Shown here: piece after piece, positions 23,445-34,849 of the stretch
Position numbering within the stretch: the stretch's first letter is position 1
Layout: every line of letters starts with the position of its first letter
Source: Cheiracanthium punctorium
Taxonomy: Eukaryota > Arthropoda > Arachnida > Araneae > Cheiracanthiidae
NCBI GenBank assembly: GCA_038373885.1
Contig: JAWZYV010000740.1
Location: 62,001-126,000, forward strand
Direction: 5' to 3'
Length of the DNA stretch: 64,000 nt
The notes under the pieces: model-generated
What the model was told of the DNA's origin: nothing
Seen by the model: only the letters and a program-made list of their open reading frames with translations
Databases searched by the model: none
Made by a program: the position numbers and the translations under genes

Positions 23445-23505
23445 ATTTTTCGCATAGTTGGTAAATTAATCTAAAACTCTCCAAACTTCCTAATTTACTT
23501 GGTTG

Positions 23506-24879
23506 ATACAATTTATGATGTTTCTCAGTTTCTAAAATATTTATATTTTAAGGTAAATATGTTGCTTTATGTAAAGTTCAATTTTTAATGTTATTTTTAT
23601 ATTTTCATTCTTGTAAATAATAGACAAGTTTTATTTTAAATCAGATTCATATAGGTTTGAAAACCTTTCTAAATCAGGAATCAAATTTGCTGGCAGATTG
23701 AAAAAAAAAAAAAAATTAATTAAACCATAAATTATTCTATGTGATAGCGTGTCTAGTTATTTATAATTCAGAATATCATCCAGTTTTCTTACCTTAGTGT
23801 TATTGAAATAATTACATTATTCAACATGATTAAAGTATTTTGATAATTTAAATGCTCAAGGACATTTTTTATATGCATCATTTAGTTTTTTTTAATCCAT
23901 AAATACTTGTAACTTTTTAAACTTTAATTAAGTTTTGAATGCAATTTTGAATGTTGATGATAGCTTGATGTCGAAAGTAGAATAACATTGCCAAAAAACT
24001 TAAGTTATTATTAATATCCTAAATGTCTAAGAACCTAATAAATAAATATTAAAGATGAGATAGGTTAGCATATACCTGAACCACGTTCTGGTTCAGCAAT
24101 TCAGCAATGGTTTCAGCAATGGTCTCACAAGAAATTTCTCATTTAATTCTAGTTAATTTTTTTTTTAAATGATATATTGTTTTTGAATGAATTGTTATAT
24201 TTATTTTATAGAGCACCTAGTAGGTACTGAAAGTCTTTAGATATTTTAGAATGATGGTTCATTATTTAGTTAGTCATGTTATGATTAATATAATATCTGT
24301 TTATATTATGAATTTATATCATTTCTGTCTTTGAGGAAATCAGCAGAAATGACAGATGTTTTGAGCATTTCATTCACAACATTATTCCTGTTGATTAAAC
24401 TTAAGATATTCTAATAATAAAATACTTTTTTCATTTATTAATTAGCTCAAACTTCAGTCTTTGGTTCTGACTTAAAAATCTTTCAAGCTCACGTGGACTA
24501 AGATTTTAAGTCCTCAGGCTTTGTTTTAAAAAATGAGTACCCAACTCATCCCTAACATATATATTTATTTCATCTAATAATAATAAAAAAAAACATCTTG
24601 TAAATTTCTGATACTTTCCAAGCAATACTTTCCCTGCAGATTCCAGCTGCCTCCTCCTTCTTGCTACATCCCTGTAAAGGGCTTTTATATAATTATCTTT
24701 TAGTAATTTACCCGAAAAATAAGTTGTATTTCTTGCACTTTTCCCCCGGCTAATAATAGCAATTTCATTATAAAAAGTTATTAAGACATGTAAATTATAA
24801 GTGATTTAACTAAATATCAATTTCAATCAGTTACTTTTACACACGACCAAAATTATGCATTTTTACAAAATAAGTTTTA
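23506..24879. other. AT-rich, no gene seen
   Basis: No coding exon, RNA or element ends recognised. A short GGTTTCAGCAATGG-type tandem lies near 24090-24125. Confidence 0.4.
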
Positions 24880-25167
24880 AGGGTTGCCACTCAATTTCTA
24901 AAAAAAAAAAAAATTCCTGACTTTTTCAGTTTTTCCAGGCCATCATGTGATAAAAATCCAGACTATTTTTTATGTTTATGATGTCAACTTTGCATATGTT
25001 TAATATTTTTAGCTTCCCAAAGTAAGGTTAAACACTTAAACGTTATTTGTTTACAAACACTGACCAGGGTGCAAATTTTGCTTAACTTCTCTCGGACTTT
25101 TCTTGCCAAAATGAAATTCTCTGACTTTTCCAGGTTTTCCCTGTTCTCCCTCACCAGTGGCAACCCT
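24880..25167. mobile_element. MITE with AGGGTTGCCACT ends
   Basis: AGGGTTGCCACT at the left and AGTGGCAACCCT at the right form a perfect 12-bp inverted repeat. Inside, CCTGACTTTTTCAGTTTTTC at the left is mirrored by TCTGACTTTTCCAGGTTTTC near the right end. No clear TSD. Confidence 0.65.
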
Positions 25168-25321
25168 GGTTCCAACCCTGGTTTTTTTATTTAGAAGTTT
25201 GAAAATTATTGAAATAGAAAAACATTAAATATAGTGACATTATTAATGGACTAATATCATGATTTAAATCATAAGAAATCATTCCCATCATTTCAATATA
25301 AAAAAATTAATATTTTCAATA

Positions 25322-25442
25322 ATGAGTGATCGCTCACAAAATTTTCTTCACCCGAGCCGAATTATCAATCTGATTTTCTTGCTGGGCGATCAGTAAAACT
25401 TGTTGGGCGATTCACCCAGCCAGAAAGGCCTGCATAGAAACC
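25322..25442 (+). repeat. Dispersed repeat, copy 2 (copy 1 at 21296-21470)
   Basis: See 21296-21470. It contains a short self-complementary pair, GAGTGATCGCTCAC. A T30 tract follows at about 25590-25619. Confidence 0.5.
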
Positions 25443-25588
25443 TGCTTTATACATATAAAGCAATGAATTTATGAAAGATTGCATTACTTCTTTTTTGAAC
25501 AATTAACTTTTAAAAAATATTTATGCATCTTTTCCAAATAACATATTTTTTCCTGAAAATTGTATAAAAACCATAAATCCATTTTAAA

Positions 25589-25623
<35 letters not shown>

Positions 25624-28600
25624 CTCCGAATGTACTATTATTTTCTATTTGAGTACTACTCTCTCACATATCATGAATTTTTATTTCTTCCAAATCACTG
25701 TTAATTTTGCTTTATCCACAGTTTATCTTTGCTATTCTTGTTTTTATTCAACTCCCCCCCACCTTAAAAAAAAAAAAAAAAAATTGTTACAATTGTAAAT
25801 ATGAAGCAAACGTTGCTTAAAAGCACATGTTTCCCCTGTCAAATATCATTTTTAAAACTGAGCGAATTAAATTGGCAAAATTTATAAATGTTTGCCCTCA
25901 ATGTTATAAACTCTTTAAAATGTGCATCCAAGAACAATCTTAAAAATATGTAAATTTACTTTATTGTAATATCCCAAAGCAATTTAAATAATATAAATTA
26001 TTTCTCAGAGTGAGTAAGTTTATAATGGTGGGAGAAAAAATTATTTTGTATCTATTTTAAATACACAAGCATTTCTTTTTATGTATTGAAGAAAAAGAAT
26101 AAAACTAAGTGTCATACTCATGCATGATGGATCTGATCATTTAGTTGAATGGAACTTGTCAGACATTCTAGTAGGTGTTTAGTCTTACATTTTTATTTTA
26201 ATGGAAAAAATTGAAACAGAAATGAAACAGGAAAGTTTCAAAATCACTTAATCGTGTTTCTATCAACTTCCAAGCTAATAACTCTCATAAAAACAAGTAG
26301 ACTACATACACACCTACAAAAGTTGCACTAAGAGGTGCAAATTGAGATCGTCCCCGGCTGAAGAATGTAATATCCCTGGCTAGAGGAATATTAATTTATC
26401 CCTGCTGAAGAAATGTTTTACTGGTAATCGAAGATTTGGGATTGAAGTCAAGACGAAGGTAGTATGTTATCATCTGTTACTATACTCTAAGGCAACTGCC
26501 TTAAAATTTTATCCCTTTTCTAAGCTCAAAACCCTTAAGGGTGGTTTCCAATACTGGTACATTTTATGTAGTTTGTGTATCAGGGATTCCATAGAACAAA
26601 CAATCTATGACTCCTGTTTGAATATAAGTCCATTCCCAGATGAGTCGGTGACTGCATTTGTCATGTAATATCATGTGAGTGAAGCATTTAACACTTCCCC
26701 TCCTTTTTCTTTTCAAGTGTCCCCCTGGAGAATGTTTTCTTTCAAATGTCCCACCCCCCCTGGAGAAAATGTTCAGTTCGCAACTTGGTTGCACTCCAAA
26801 AGACCTGAATCATTTTCAATGTTTAGTTGGTGGTATGTTTATCATTTTAGGTAGCATCATCTCTAAATAAGCCTTTTACAGCACCATTAAAAAAATGCTT
26901 GTTATAAAATTACATTATTTTTTCTATCAAATTAATCAATTTTTGAATATTTAGGTTCAGTTTCAGATTTTTTTTTTCCCAATATACATTATTTTTCTCT
27001 TAAAAATTAAATGTTTTCATGTTTTAACCAAGTACAGCCTGCTCTATAATGCAAAGCCAGCCCTCAGCTGTAAAGATTGATAAAACCTGCTTTGGAAACT
27101 AATACAGTTGTCTAGAATCCACATTTAGTGAGATGTGATGTGACATTTTGTAAGATTAGGAGTAATAGTGCAAGAAAAAGATAAACTGATCATGTTCAAT
27201 ATGTAGCTTTGTTACAAAATGGTCAACTATCAGTTGTCCAGAGCTGAAACAAGTAGTAGCTGTTTGTTTAACCATTAACTGCTGTGGGTATTGTACAGTC
27301 ACTGTGTGTTCCTGTCCAAGACATTACAAGCCTTTCCAGATATGTTCCTTAAAAAGAGGTTCCTTTCTTTGAATTGCAAAGAGGGATGTTCTCAATAAGG
27401 CTTTTAAAGGGTTAATATACACAAGTGCACAAACTGTAAAACAGAAATTTTAAACTGTTGAGATGTGTAATAATAATAATTTTGCATACAACTAAAAGCA
27501 AAAATGACTCAACTGGCTATTTACTAAGTGCACCACCCAGTACAGAAATGAGAATAATACTCCCAATACCCCCTACACACACGCGCACACCAAACTTTCG
27601 TTCATTTTTTCCCTTGTATATCATGTGCCTTTTTGTAGAAAGAATGCAGTGGATTTCAAACTTATTCTTCGTTTGAAATTCCTTCTTCCAGCCTTTAATA
27701 AAAGTCAAATTAATACCTAAGACTTCATATGAATGTGCTATAAACAAAAAAGAAAAGTTTTGAAAACCATCATCCATCACATAAATCATGCTTCAATGGG
27801 TCAATTTGCATTTTGAACAATATAAAAACTTTTCTAAAAAGTCTATAAGTCCTTGCTCCCAATAAAATAATTCAATATAATTTGATGTGGCAGTTTTATA
27901 ACATAAGCAGCCTACAAAAATTTTCAAGATCATTCAAATAGTATTTTGTTTGCTTTCCTTTAACTGAAAAATTATCACCCTGTTCAACATTTTTTATTTG
28001 TGGTAATATAATTTATTTTTCAGTTATTTTTGCTTGTGTGTAGAATATACAAATAAGCAGTAGAAAGAAAGCTCTATTGTTCCAAGTAATTAAGTTTTTT
28101 TTTTTGTCTAAATTAAGTATTTTCTGCTTTTAAATTTTGATATGAATAAAATACTCAAAGCAAGAATTGCGTTGACAAGCCGAATATTTTAAATTTAGCA
28201 AACACTTTTTCCCCTAAAAGAACTATTCAACAAGACACTCAAGACAATTTTATGAGCCCCTGAGAACCACAATTTATAGAGGCCAGCATAACACCTGCAG
28301 GGGAAGAAATTGCGGTACTTACATATTATCCAGGCGGTCTGCCAAATGAATGTCAAACATGAAATGATTGATGCTTCGAAATACGATTGGCAACAGTTTG
28401 CCAGCACATTTGAAGAAAAACTAGTTGGCAAGAATGACTGCCGGGATAATACGTAAGTACCGAAATTGAATAGCATACATTTCATAACATGCCCCTTTTT
28501 CATACAACCAAAACCACTTGAGTTATAACTGATTTGTTTACAGTCTACTTCTTTAACAGTTAGGTCAGATGAAATAAAAATTATACAGTTGCTGTTGGTT

Positions 28601-30349
28601 AAGTATTCAGCATCAGTTGTTTTCCAAGCACCATAAATATTCTTGGAGAAAATATTCATTTTTTTAAAATTACTGGAGAAAAGTCAATTGTTAAGCTACA
28701 GTGTGCAAAATCTTGTATACTCTAGAATAATTAGTGTATAAGAGAGAAAATACAGCTTTTTTTTATATTAATGTGTTTTGTATTGTGAATCAAATGTTCA
28801 TTGGGTTTTGTTTCACAAATAACCTTTTAACACATTATAAAGTATTAGTAGTGTAAAAAAGCTGTTCTCTTGAATGAGCCATGAAATTCCAATTCGAAAG
28901 CACAGTAAGTACAGCTTGACTGAGGAAGCTAACTTTTCTCAGATAAATTTTAATAATCCAGGGGTTTGTTGAGACTTCAGACAGGGACCTGTTTTGTAAA
29001 AAATTTACTGATAACTTTGTGAATCTGAAATTAGCGTTCAGTGAGGTTTTGTAGCCAGGATCCTGTGTTTATGAAAGTAGTCTTGTTTTTGTGAATTGTT
29101 ATAAAACATACAAATTTTAATTTAGTATTAAGTTTCATATTAAGGCATTTTATTAGGCCTATTAAAATAACCTTATATATGTAAACTAGCAACATACTGT
29201 TTATGAATGTTTATGTTGGGAAGATTCGTTAGACTTGCAAATATTTAATTATAAACTCAGATTTCTGAAAGGATGCCTATTTACCAGAGGAAGAATCTTG
29301 AGAAAAGTAAGTTTTTCAAATGATATTAAATAGTGTGATGGGTCCGTTTTTAAGATAAATATTTTGTAAAGGTTCCATTAATGAACCCAAATTTCTCCTG
29401 AACAGACCCCCTTTAATCAATCATTGAATGAAAGTCCAATTTCTTAACCCCTTGGGTATGGATTTATTTAAAGATATTCTTGCATTTGAAACAAATTTCA
29501 TGGCCAGATCTATCTATAAAGTAGCTCAATTCATAATTCTGACTGGAAGAAACCTCCTCCTACAACTGTTAACAAATCTTTTACCATGAACAAGAATGTG
29601 CATGTTTAATTCCATCCTATTTGAATGACAAAGGATACTCATCATCTGTTACTTAGGCAAAGCAAGCAAGTGCATGACGCAACATAAACGTCAAATTTAC
29701 CCGAGTGGTTAAAACAGTACTTCTGCCTAAGCCTTGCAGAAAGAAGACTGTATGGTAGTGTGTGTGGCTTTCTATATTTTAGAATGTGTAATGTGATTAT
29801 TTGTCAACTTAATTTTAAAACAAAACGACTGCACAAAACTTGTACGAACATCTATCAAGATGCATGCAAGAATCTACTATCCTTATATCAAGTGATATAA
29901 AAAAAGGCGGCACAGTTTAGATATTTGTTATGATGGCAAGATGAAATATTTTGCAGTGCATCATAACCAGGCCCTAATTATCACAGCTGTTGCTATCCGA
30001 ACCAATGGTGCCATTAGCCCACACGCTATTGAGATCTTTGTTTCACTATCCTATTTCTGATGTTTTGTATAAAAGAATACAGGCAAAAGTTCTATCTGAT
30101 TTTAAAAGTTAAAAAAAAAAAAAAAAAAGCTTTAATACAAATTTTAAAAAATTATGTTTAAAACCAAATTTGTTTTTACTATTTTAGGTCTAAATATACA
30201 TACTCCAAACAAATTCAAATGCATCATTAGCACCATGGCAGAAATGGGGCGACACAGCAGCATTGTCACAAAAACAGAATTATCCTCTGCAGACAAATTG
30301 TCTTCAACAGAGTTGAAAAATGCACTAAAGACCACTTTCATGTAAAGGT
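25443..30349. other. Long AT-rich stretch, low repeat content
   Basis: Few transposon ends are visible. Low-complexity tracts include T30 (25590), A17 (about 25767) and a CA/CG run (27572-27590). The direct short repeats TTCTTTTCAAGTGTCCCCC / TTCTTTCAAATGTCCCACCC lie at about 26708 and 26740. The only coding suspicion is at 28334-28452. Confidence 0.4.
28334..28452 (+). CDS. Candidate unassigned internal exon (low confidence)
   Basis: A 119-bp stretch is open between an acceptor-like ATATTATCCAG and a strong donor GTAAGT. It would encode 39 residues plus two bases, AVCQMNVKHEMIDASKYDWQ... to ...GKNDCRDN. Composition is less AT-rich than its surroundings and the peptide is mixed and charged, unlike chance frames here. 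I do not recognise the family, no partner exon is found and the pyrimidine tract is weak. A 154-residue frame runs antisense through the same DNA (28659-28195) and also lacks recognisable features. It could be chance. Confidence 0.22.
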
Positions 30350-30353
30350 AGTT

Positions 30354-31582
30354 GGGTCATTCCACGTCAGTTCAACCAAGCCATGACACCCGTGATCACG
30401 GATTTTGATAAAATTTGGCATGCATGTTCCTTATGTGGTATTAAGAAACCCATGAATTTTTTTGCCCCTCGTGCTAATGGTTTTGGTTTTATGGCTCGTC
30501 AAACTTTTGAAGATTTCAATTTTTGGATCATTTTTGATCAAGATTTTAAGGCAACACTTCTAAACAAAAAATCTTCTCATTTGTTCACTAATTAATTTAT
30601 CTTTTTGAAATTTTGTGTCCTTGTTGATTAAAGTACAAGGATTTTAGAAATAAATGTCTAAACTGGATAAATATTTTTTTGCATTTTTTAAAAATGCTAG
30701 AAATTGATTTTTGAGAAAATTTTAGTGAGTTCACTTAAAAGTGAAAACTCACTGAAAGGGAAGCTATAATCAAAAAACATTTTGTTCAGGAAGAAGCTTA
30801 TATATATGCATTATCTTAGGATGAAATAAAATTAATGGTTCCGTCATTCCTTCAAGTTAAAAAATTAGCATTTTTATCATTTTTGTTATGAAATTCTGTG
30901 TACATTACAAGTCAAATCAACAAATAAAATCCATTGTTGGCAACAATGTTCTTGGATTTTCATGAAATTTGTCATGAATGTTCCTTTTGCAGTAGTTACA
31001 AGCCCTGCAATTCCTTTTTGTCCTGGTGTCAATGGTTTTGATTTTATGGGCAGCCAAATTTTGATCGTTTTCACTACTCCACTATTTTTGAGTCACATAT
31101 TCATGACATACCGCCTTGGAAAATTATTTTTAATTTTCCTACTAATCACCCAATCTTTCTGGAGTTTCTCTCTCTTGTTAGTTAGAGAGTAGATTTCAGA
31201 AAAAATTGTGTGAATATATATATTTCTTTTTTAAGCTGTTTTTCGATGTCTGCTGATTTCAAGGGAAAATTTTCTTAAAAGTATGATCATAAGTTATAAG
31301 CTCATTATCTAAGTTTCTTACATAATAAAAATATAAATGAAAGAAGATTCCTTTGTCAAAAGCACACAAAATATACAAAATATATCCAAAATTTAATTAA
31401 GCCAAGCCTCCTCAGAGGGGAATTTGACTGAAAATTCAGAGACTTTAAAAAAAAAAGTCAATGTCATAGTGTCTAACTATATAATTTATCTTTTGGTAAG
31501 TTTATTTAAATGCAAAAAAATATTTACATAAAAAAAATAAGATCTTAAAACAGTGTCTGCAATGAAATCGCACACACACACA
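30354..31582 (+). repeat. Left terminal inverted repeat of the 3.8-kb element
   Basis: Landmarks in order: GGGTCATTCCACGTCA, GATCACGGATTTTGATAAAA, GCCCCTCGTGCTAATGG, AAGTGAAAACTCACTGAAAG, TTGGCAACAATGTTCTTGGA, GAGGAATTTGACTG-type region near 31415, CTGCAATGAAATCGCACACA. It also contains an internal sub-repeat: TTTTGATAAAATTTGGCATG (30404) and TTTTCATGAAATTTGTCATG (30957). Confidence 0.85.
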
Positions 31583-31737
31583 ATTATGTAAAATATATGT
31601 GTTGAGTTCATGTACAGTATGTATACATAAAGTTCAAGGTAATATAGTTTCTTTGTTTATTTAAACTTATTCACTATGGAGGATACTAAATGCAGTATTT
31701 GGTGAACTGACAGGAACAGAGTGTCATAAATTTACCT

Positions 31738-32160
31738 ATGTTTCAAGAAAAGGTTGTGGATGTTACTAGTTTTACAGAAGATAAAATAATTCTTTTAAAT
31801 TTGAGAACAGAAGCTACAAATGGTGTACAGACTATATGTCTTCATCATAAAAATGTGTATTTAAATAAATTTGAATTCCTCCAGAAAAAAATATGTGATC
31901 CCCTCAAAAAACATAAGCTGTAAATGTTCATCAATGTAATGAACTGTTAAAGAAAATTTTTAAAGTAAAGCCAGGACAGAAATTATGCTCTCGCTGCAGG
32001 AACATGCTATTCAGAATAGATTAACAAAAGGATACTGTAAGCATTGACAATGCTAGTGAAACAGAAGAGGATTATTTGCTTGCAGAAGATAATTTGCAGA
32101 AAAATGAAGAACTTCAAAAATTAAATAACATTTTTCAACATGATGTATGGCATCAATTCA
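31738..32160 (+). pseudogene. Broken N-terminal (zinc-binding) region of a DDE-type transposase
   Basis: The first 61 codons are open (to a stop at 31921) and include TICLHHKNVYLNKFEFLQKK and CDPLKKHK. After a frame change, 31938-32020 reads ELLKKIFKVKPGQKLCSRCR followed by NMLFRI. The C..HH, CDP and C-x2-C spacing together with PGQKLC matches the N-terminal region of a transposase-like family that I recall from arthropod and Hydra genomes, whose later part has a DGRKD motif. Further downstream an acidic stretch (ASETEEDYLLAEDNLQ) follows in another frame. Stops and frameshifts make it non-functional. Confidence 0.6.
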
Positions 32161-32971
32161 GGAAAAAATGACTCAGTTACAAACTGAGTAGCATTGAATG
32201 GAAAATTTTTTAATTTACAGCTCTTTTAATAACTCTTGCTCTCAGTTAATTTTATTATAATTTTCCAAAATAATTTTAATTTAAAAAATCATTTAAAGAT
32301 ATTGAAATAATATAAGCTAATAGTATTTCCTAATTTATTTACTGTATAACGTGGAAGGTTAATATTTAATTAACTTTCCATTATAATTTAGATTAATATT
32401 TTTTGTTATTATATAGAAACTTTGGTTGGAATATTTTAGGAAGAAACTATTAGAAAATCATAAATATCATTAGACTATTTCATTCAAAATCACATCTGAA
32501 GAAATAGAAAATCCAATAATTTTGTTTCAGTATAAAATACTAAACAGTTTACTTCGATATGAGAGTTTATGACAAAAAATATTTCAAGATCTTGTTTTTT
32601 CAACTTTAAATGAACCTACCAAAAAATAAAGTGATGTAACTTTACCATATTATGTATATATAGAGATTCAGGCATATATATATATATTTGAATTTTCACT
32701 CAAATTTCTCTTTGAAGGTGCTTTAAGTTTTGTTTTATTTTGTGTACTTCTGACAAGATGTTCTTTCATTTATAAATTTATTACGGCCCCGAAATTGAAT
32801 TATATAAACAAATGTAAAAAATATATATAAATTTTTGTTGAATATTTTTATGAAAACTACTATAAAAAATCTAGCATTAACAAAATATCACTAGACTAGA
32901 TTATTCGAAATTACAGCTGAAGTAATAAAAAATCCAATAATTTTATTTCATTAAAATATGCAAAAGAGTTT

Positions 32972-34152
32972 ACTTCTGTGTGTGTGTGTGTGCTTTCATT
33001 GCAGACCAAAAGATAAATTATATAGTCAGACACTATGACATTGACCTTTTTTTTAAAAAAAAGTCTCTGAATTTTCAGTCAAATTCCCCTCTGAGGAGGC
33101 TTGGCTTCATTAAATTTTGGATATATTTTGTGTGCTTTTGACAAAGGAATGTTCTTTCATTTATATTTTTTTTTTGTAAGAAACTTAGATAATGAGCTTA
33201 TAACTTATGATCATACTTTTAAGAAAAATTTCCCTTGAAATCAGCAGAAATATCGAAAAACAACTTAAAAAAGAAATATATATATTCAACATTTTTTCTG
33301 AAATCTCTAGTCTCTAACTAACAAGAGAGCAAAACTCCAGAAAGATTGGGTGATAAGTAGGAAAATGAAAAATAATTTTCCAAGGCGGTGTGTCATGAAT
33401 ATGTGACTCAAAAATAGTGGAGTAGTGAAAACGATCAAAATTTGGCTGCCCGTAAAACCAAAACCATTGACACCAGGACAAAAAGGAATTGCAGGGCTTG
33501 TAACTACTGCAAAAGGAACATTCATGACAAATTTCATGAAAATCCAAGAACATTGTTGCCAACAATGGATTTTATTTGTTGATTTGACTTGTTATGTAAA
33601 CAGAATTTCATAACAAAAATGATAAAAATGCTAATTTTTTAACCTGAAGGAATGACGGAACCATTAATTTTATTTCATCCTAAGATAATGCATACATATA
33701 AGCTTCTTCCTGAACAAAATGTTTTTTGATTATAGCTTTCCCTTTCAGTGAGTTTTCACTTTTAAGTGAACTCACTAAAATTTTCTCAAAAATCAATTTC
33801 TAGCATTTTTAAAAAATACAAAAAATATTTATCCAGTTTAGACATTTATTTCTAAAATCCTTGTACTTTAATCAACAAGGGCACAAAATTTCAAAAAGAT
33901 AAATTAATTAGTGAACAAATGAGATTTTTTATTTAGAAGTGTTGCCTTAAAATCTTTATCAAAAATGATCCAAAAATTGAAATCTTCAAAAGTTTGACGA
34001 GCCATAAAACCAAAACCATTAGCACGAGGGGCAAAAAAATTCATGGAATTTCTTACTACCACATAAGGCACATTCATGCCAAATTTTATCAAAATCCGTG
34101 ATCATGGGTGTCAAAACTCCATTTTTTTGGTTGATTTGACATGGAATGACCC
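32972..34152 (-). repeat. Right terminal inverted repeat of the 3.8-kb element
   Basis: Inverse copy of the left arm, e.g. TTAGCACGAGGGGCAAAAAA near 34018 and ATTGTTGCCAACAATGGA near 33552. It starts at a GTGTGTGTGTGTGC tract (about 32980) matching the left arm's GCACACACACACA. Confidence 0.85.
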
Positions 34153-34849
34153 AGTTTTCAATTAACAATGCTTAAATGCACCCACATTTTTGTGTGTATG
34201 TACACTAGGGTGTATCACGAAATTTTTTTTTTTGGAAAATCAAACTTTCAAGTTGATAAAAAGTTGTCACTGTCATCACATATCAACCCAAAAAATTTTT
34301 TTTGAAATCGAAAAATATTTAGGTCTCCCGGAATTAACTTGAAATTCAACTTTTTTGACCTAAAATGTGTATTTTTTAAAAAATATGTATGCATAAATAT
34401 AAAGTATATTTATATTTTTTAAGCACAAAAACTTGAAGTTTAGAAAGACAACAGACTTTTAAAAAATTCATTTGTACCATTAACTATATTAGTCTGCCGA
34501 AATCTAATTTTAAAAACCTTGCTATTTTATGAAATATTCAAAAATTTCCAGACAATATTTTACATTGTTAAACTTCTAGCAACAGTGCAAATAAAATGTA
34601 TATTAATTTTTTATTAGTTTCTCAGTTTCTTTTTTATTCTGGGAAGGGGGGGTGTGACATTAGAAATAATTACACAGAGAACAATTTTGGAGGAAGAAAA
34701 ATATAGTAAAATTAAAAATCAGAAAGTGTGATCTTTAGATGAAAAAGTTTACAAAAGATATAAACAAACACATAAAGGTTACAAATAAACAACATTGAAT
34801 ATGTAAAGGTTATTCAAAATAAATGTTGATTTGATAATTGTAGGCAGCA

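Larger units (their letters stand above)
23180..23505. repeat. Inverted repeat carrying two head-to-head tRNA-like sequences
   Basis: Arms at about 23180-23300 and 23373-23505 are inverted copies (AGGAAGGTTGGAGTGTTTTAG ... with its inverse CTAAAACTCTCCAAACTTCC) around a ~70-bp spacer. Each arm contains a tRNA-like sequence directed inwards to outwards. The pattern fits a tRNA-derived repeat duplicated in inverse orientation. Confidence 0.7.
30354..34152. mobile_element. 3.8-kb DNA transposon with ~1.2-kb terminal inverted repeats
   Basis: The sequence 30354-31582 recurs in reverse complement at 34152-32972. Ends are GGGTCATTCCA / TGGAATGACCC, with AGTT on both sides (30350-30353, 34153-34156) as a possible 4-bp TSD. 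The arms stay highly similar throughout, including frames present in both arms (30383-30595 with 34092-33904; 30962-31192 with 33537-33307), which probably reflect arm homogeneity rather than genes. The ~1.4-kb centre holds a broken transposase N-terminal region (31738-32160). Superfamily not certain. Confidence 0.85.

Noticed and set aside
28195..28659. 154-residue minus-strand open frame
   Set aside because: No domain, no splice context and cysteine/serine-rich chance composition; it overlaps the exon-like segment on the other strand.
30383..31192. Open frames repeated in both arms of the 3.8-kb element as possible genes
   Set aside because: They are short, start in terminal repeat sequence, and their conservation is explained by arm-to-arm similarity. 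The peptide has no known motif.
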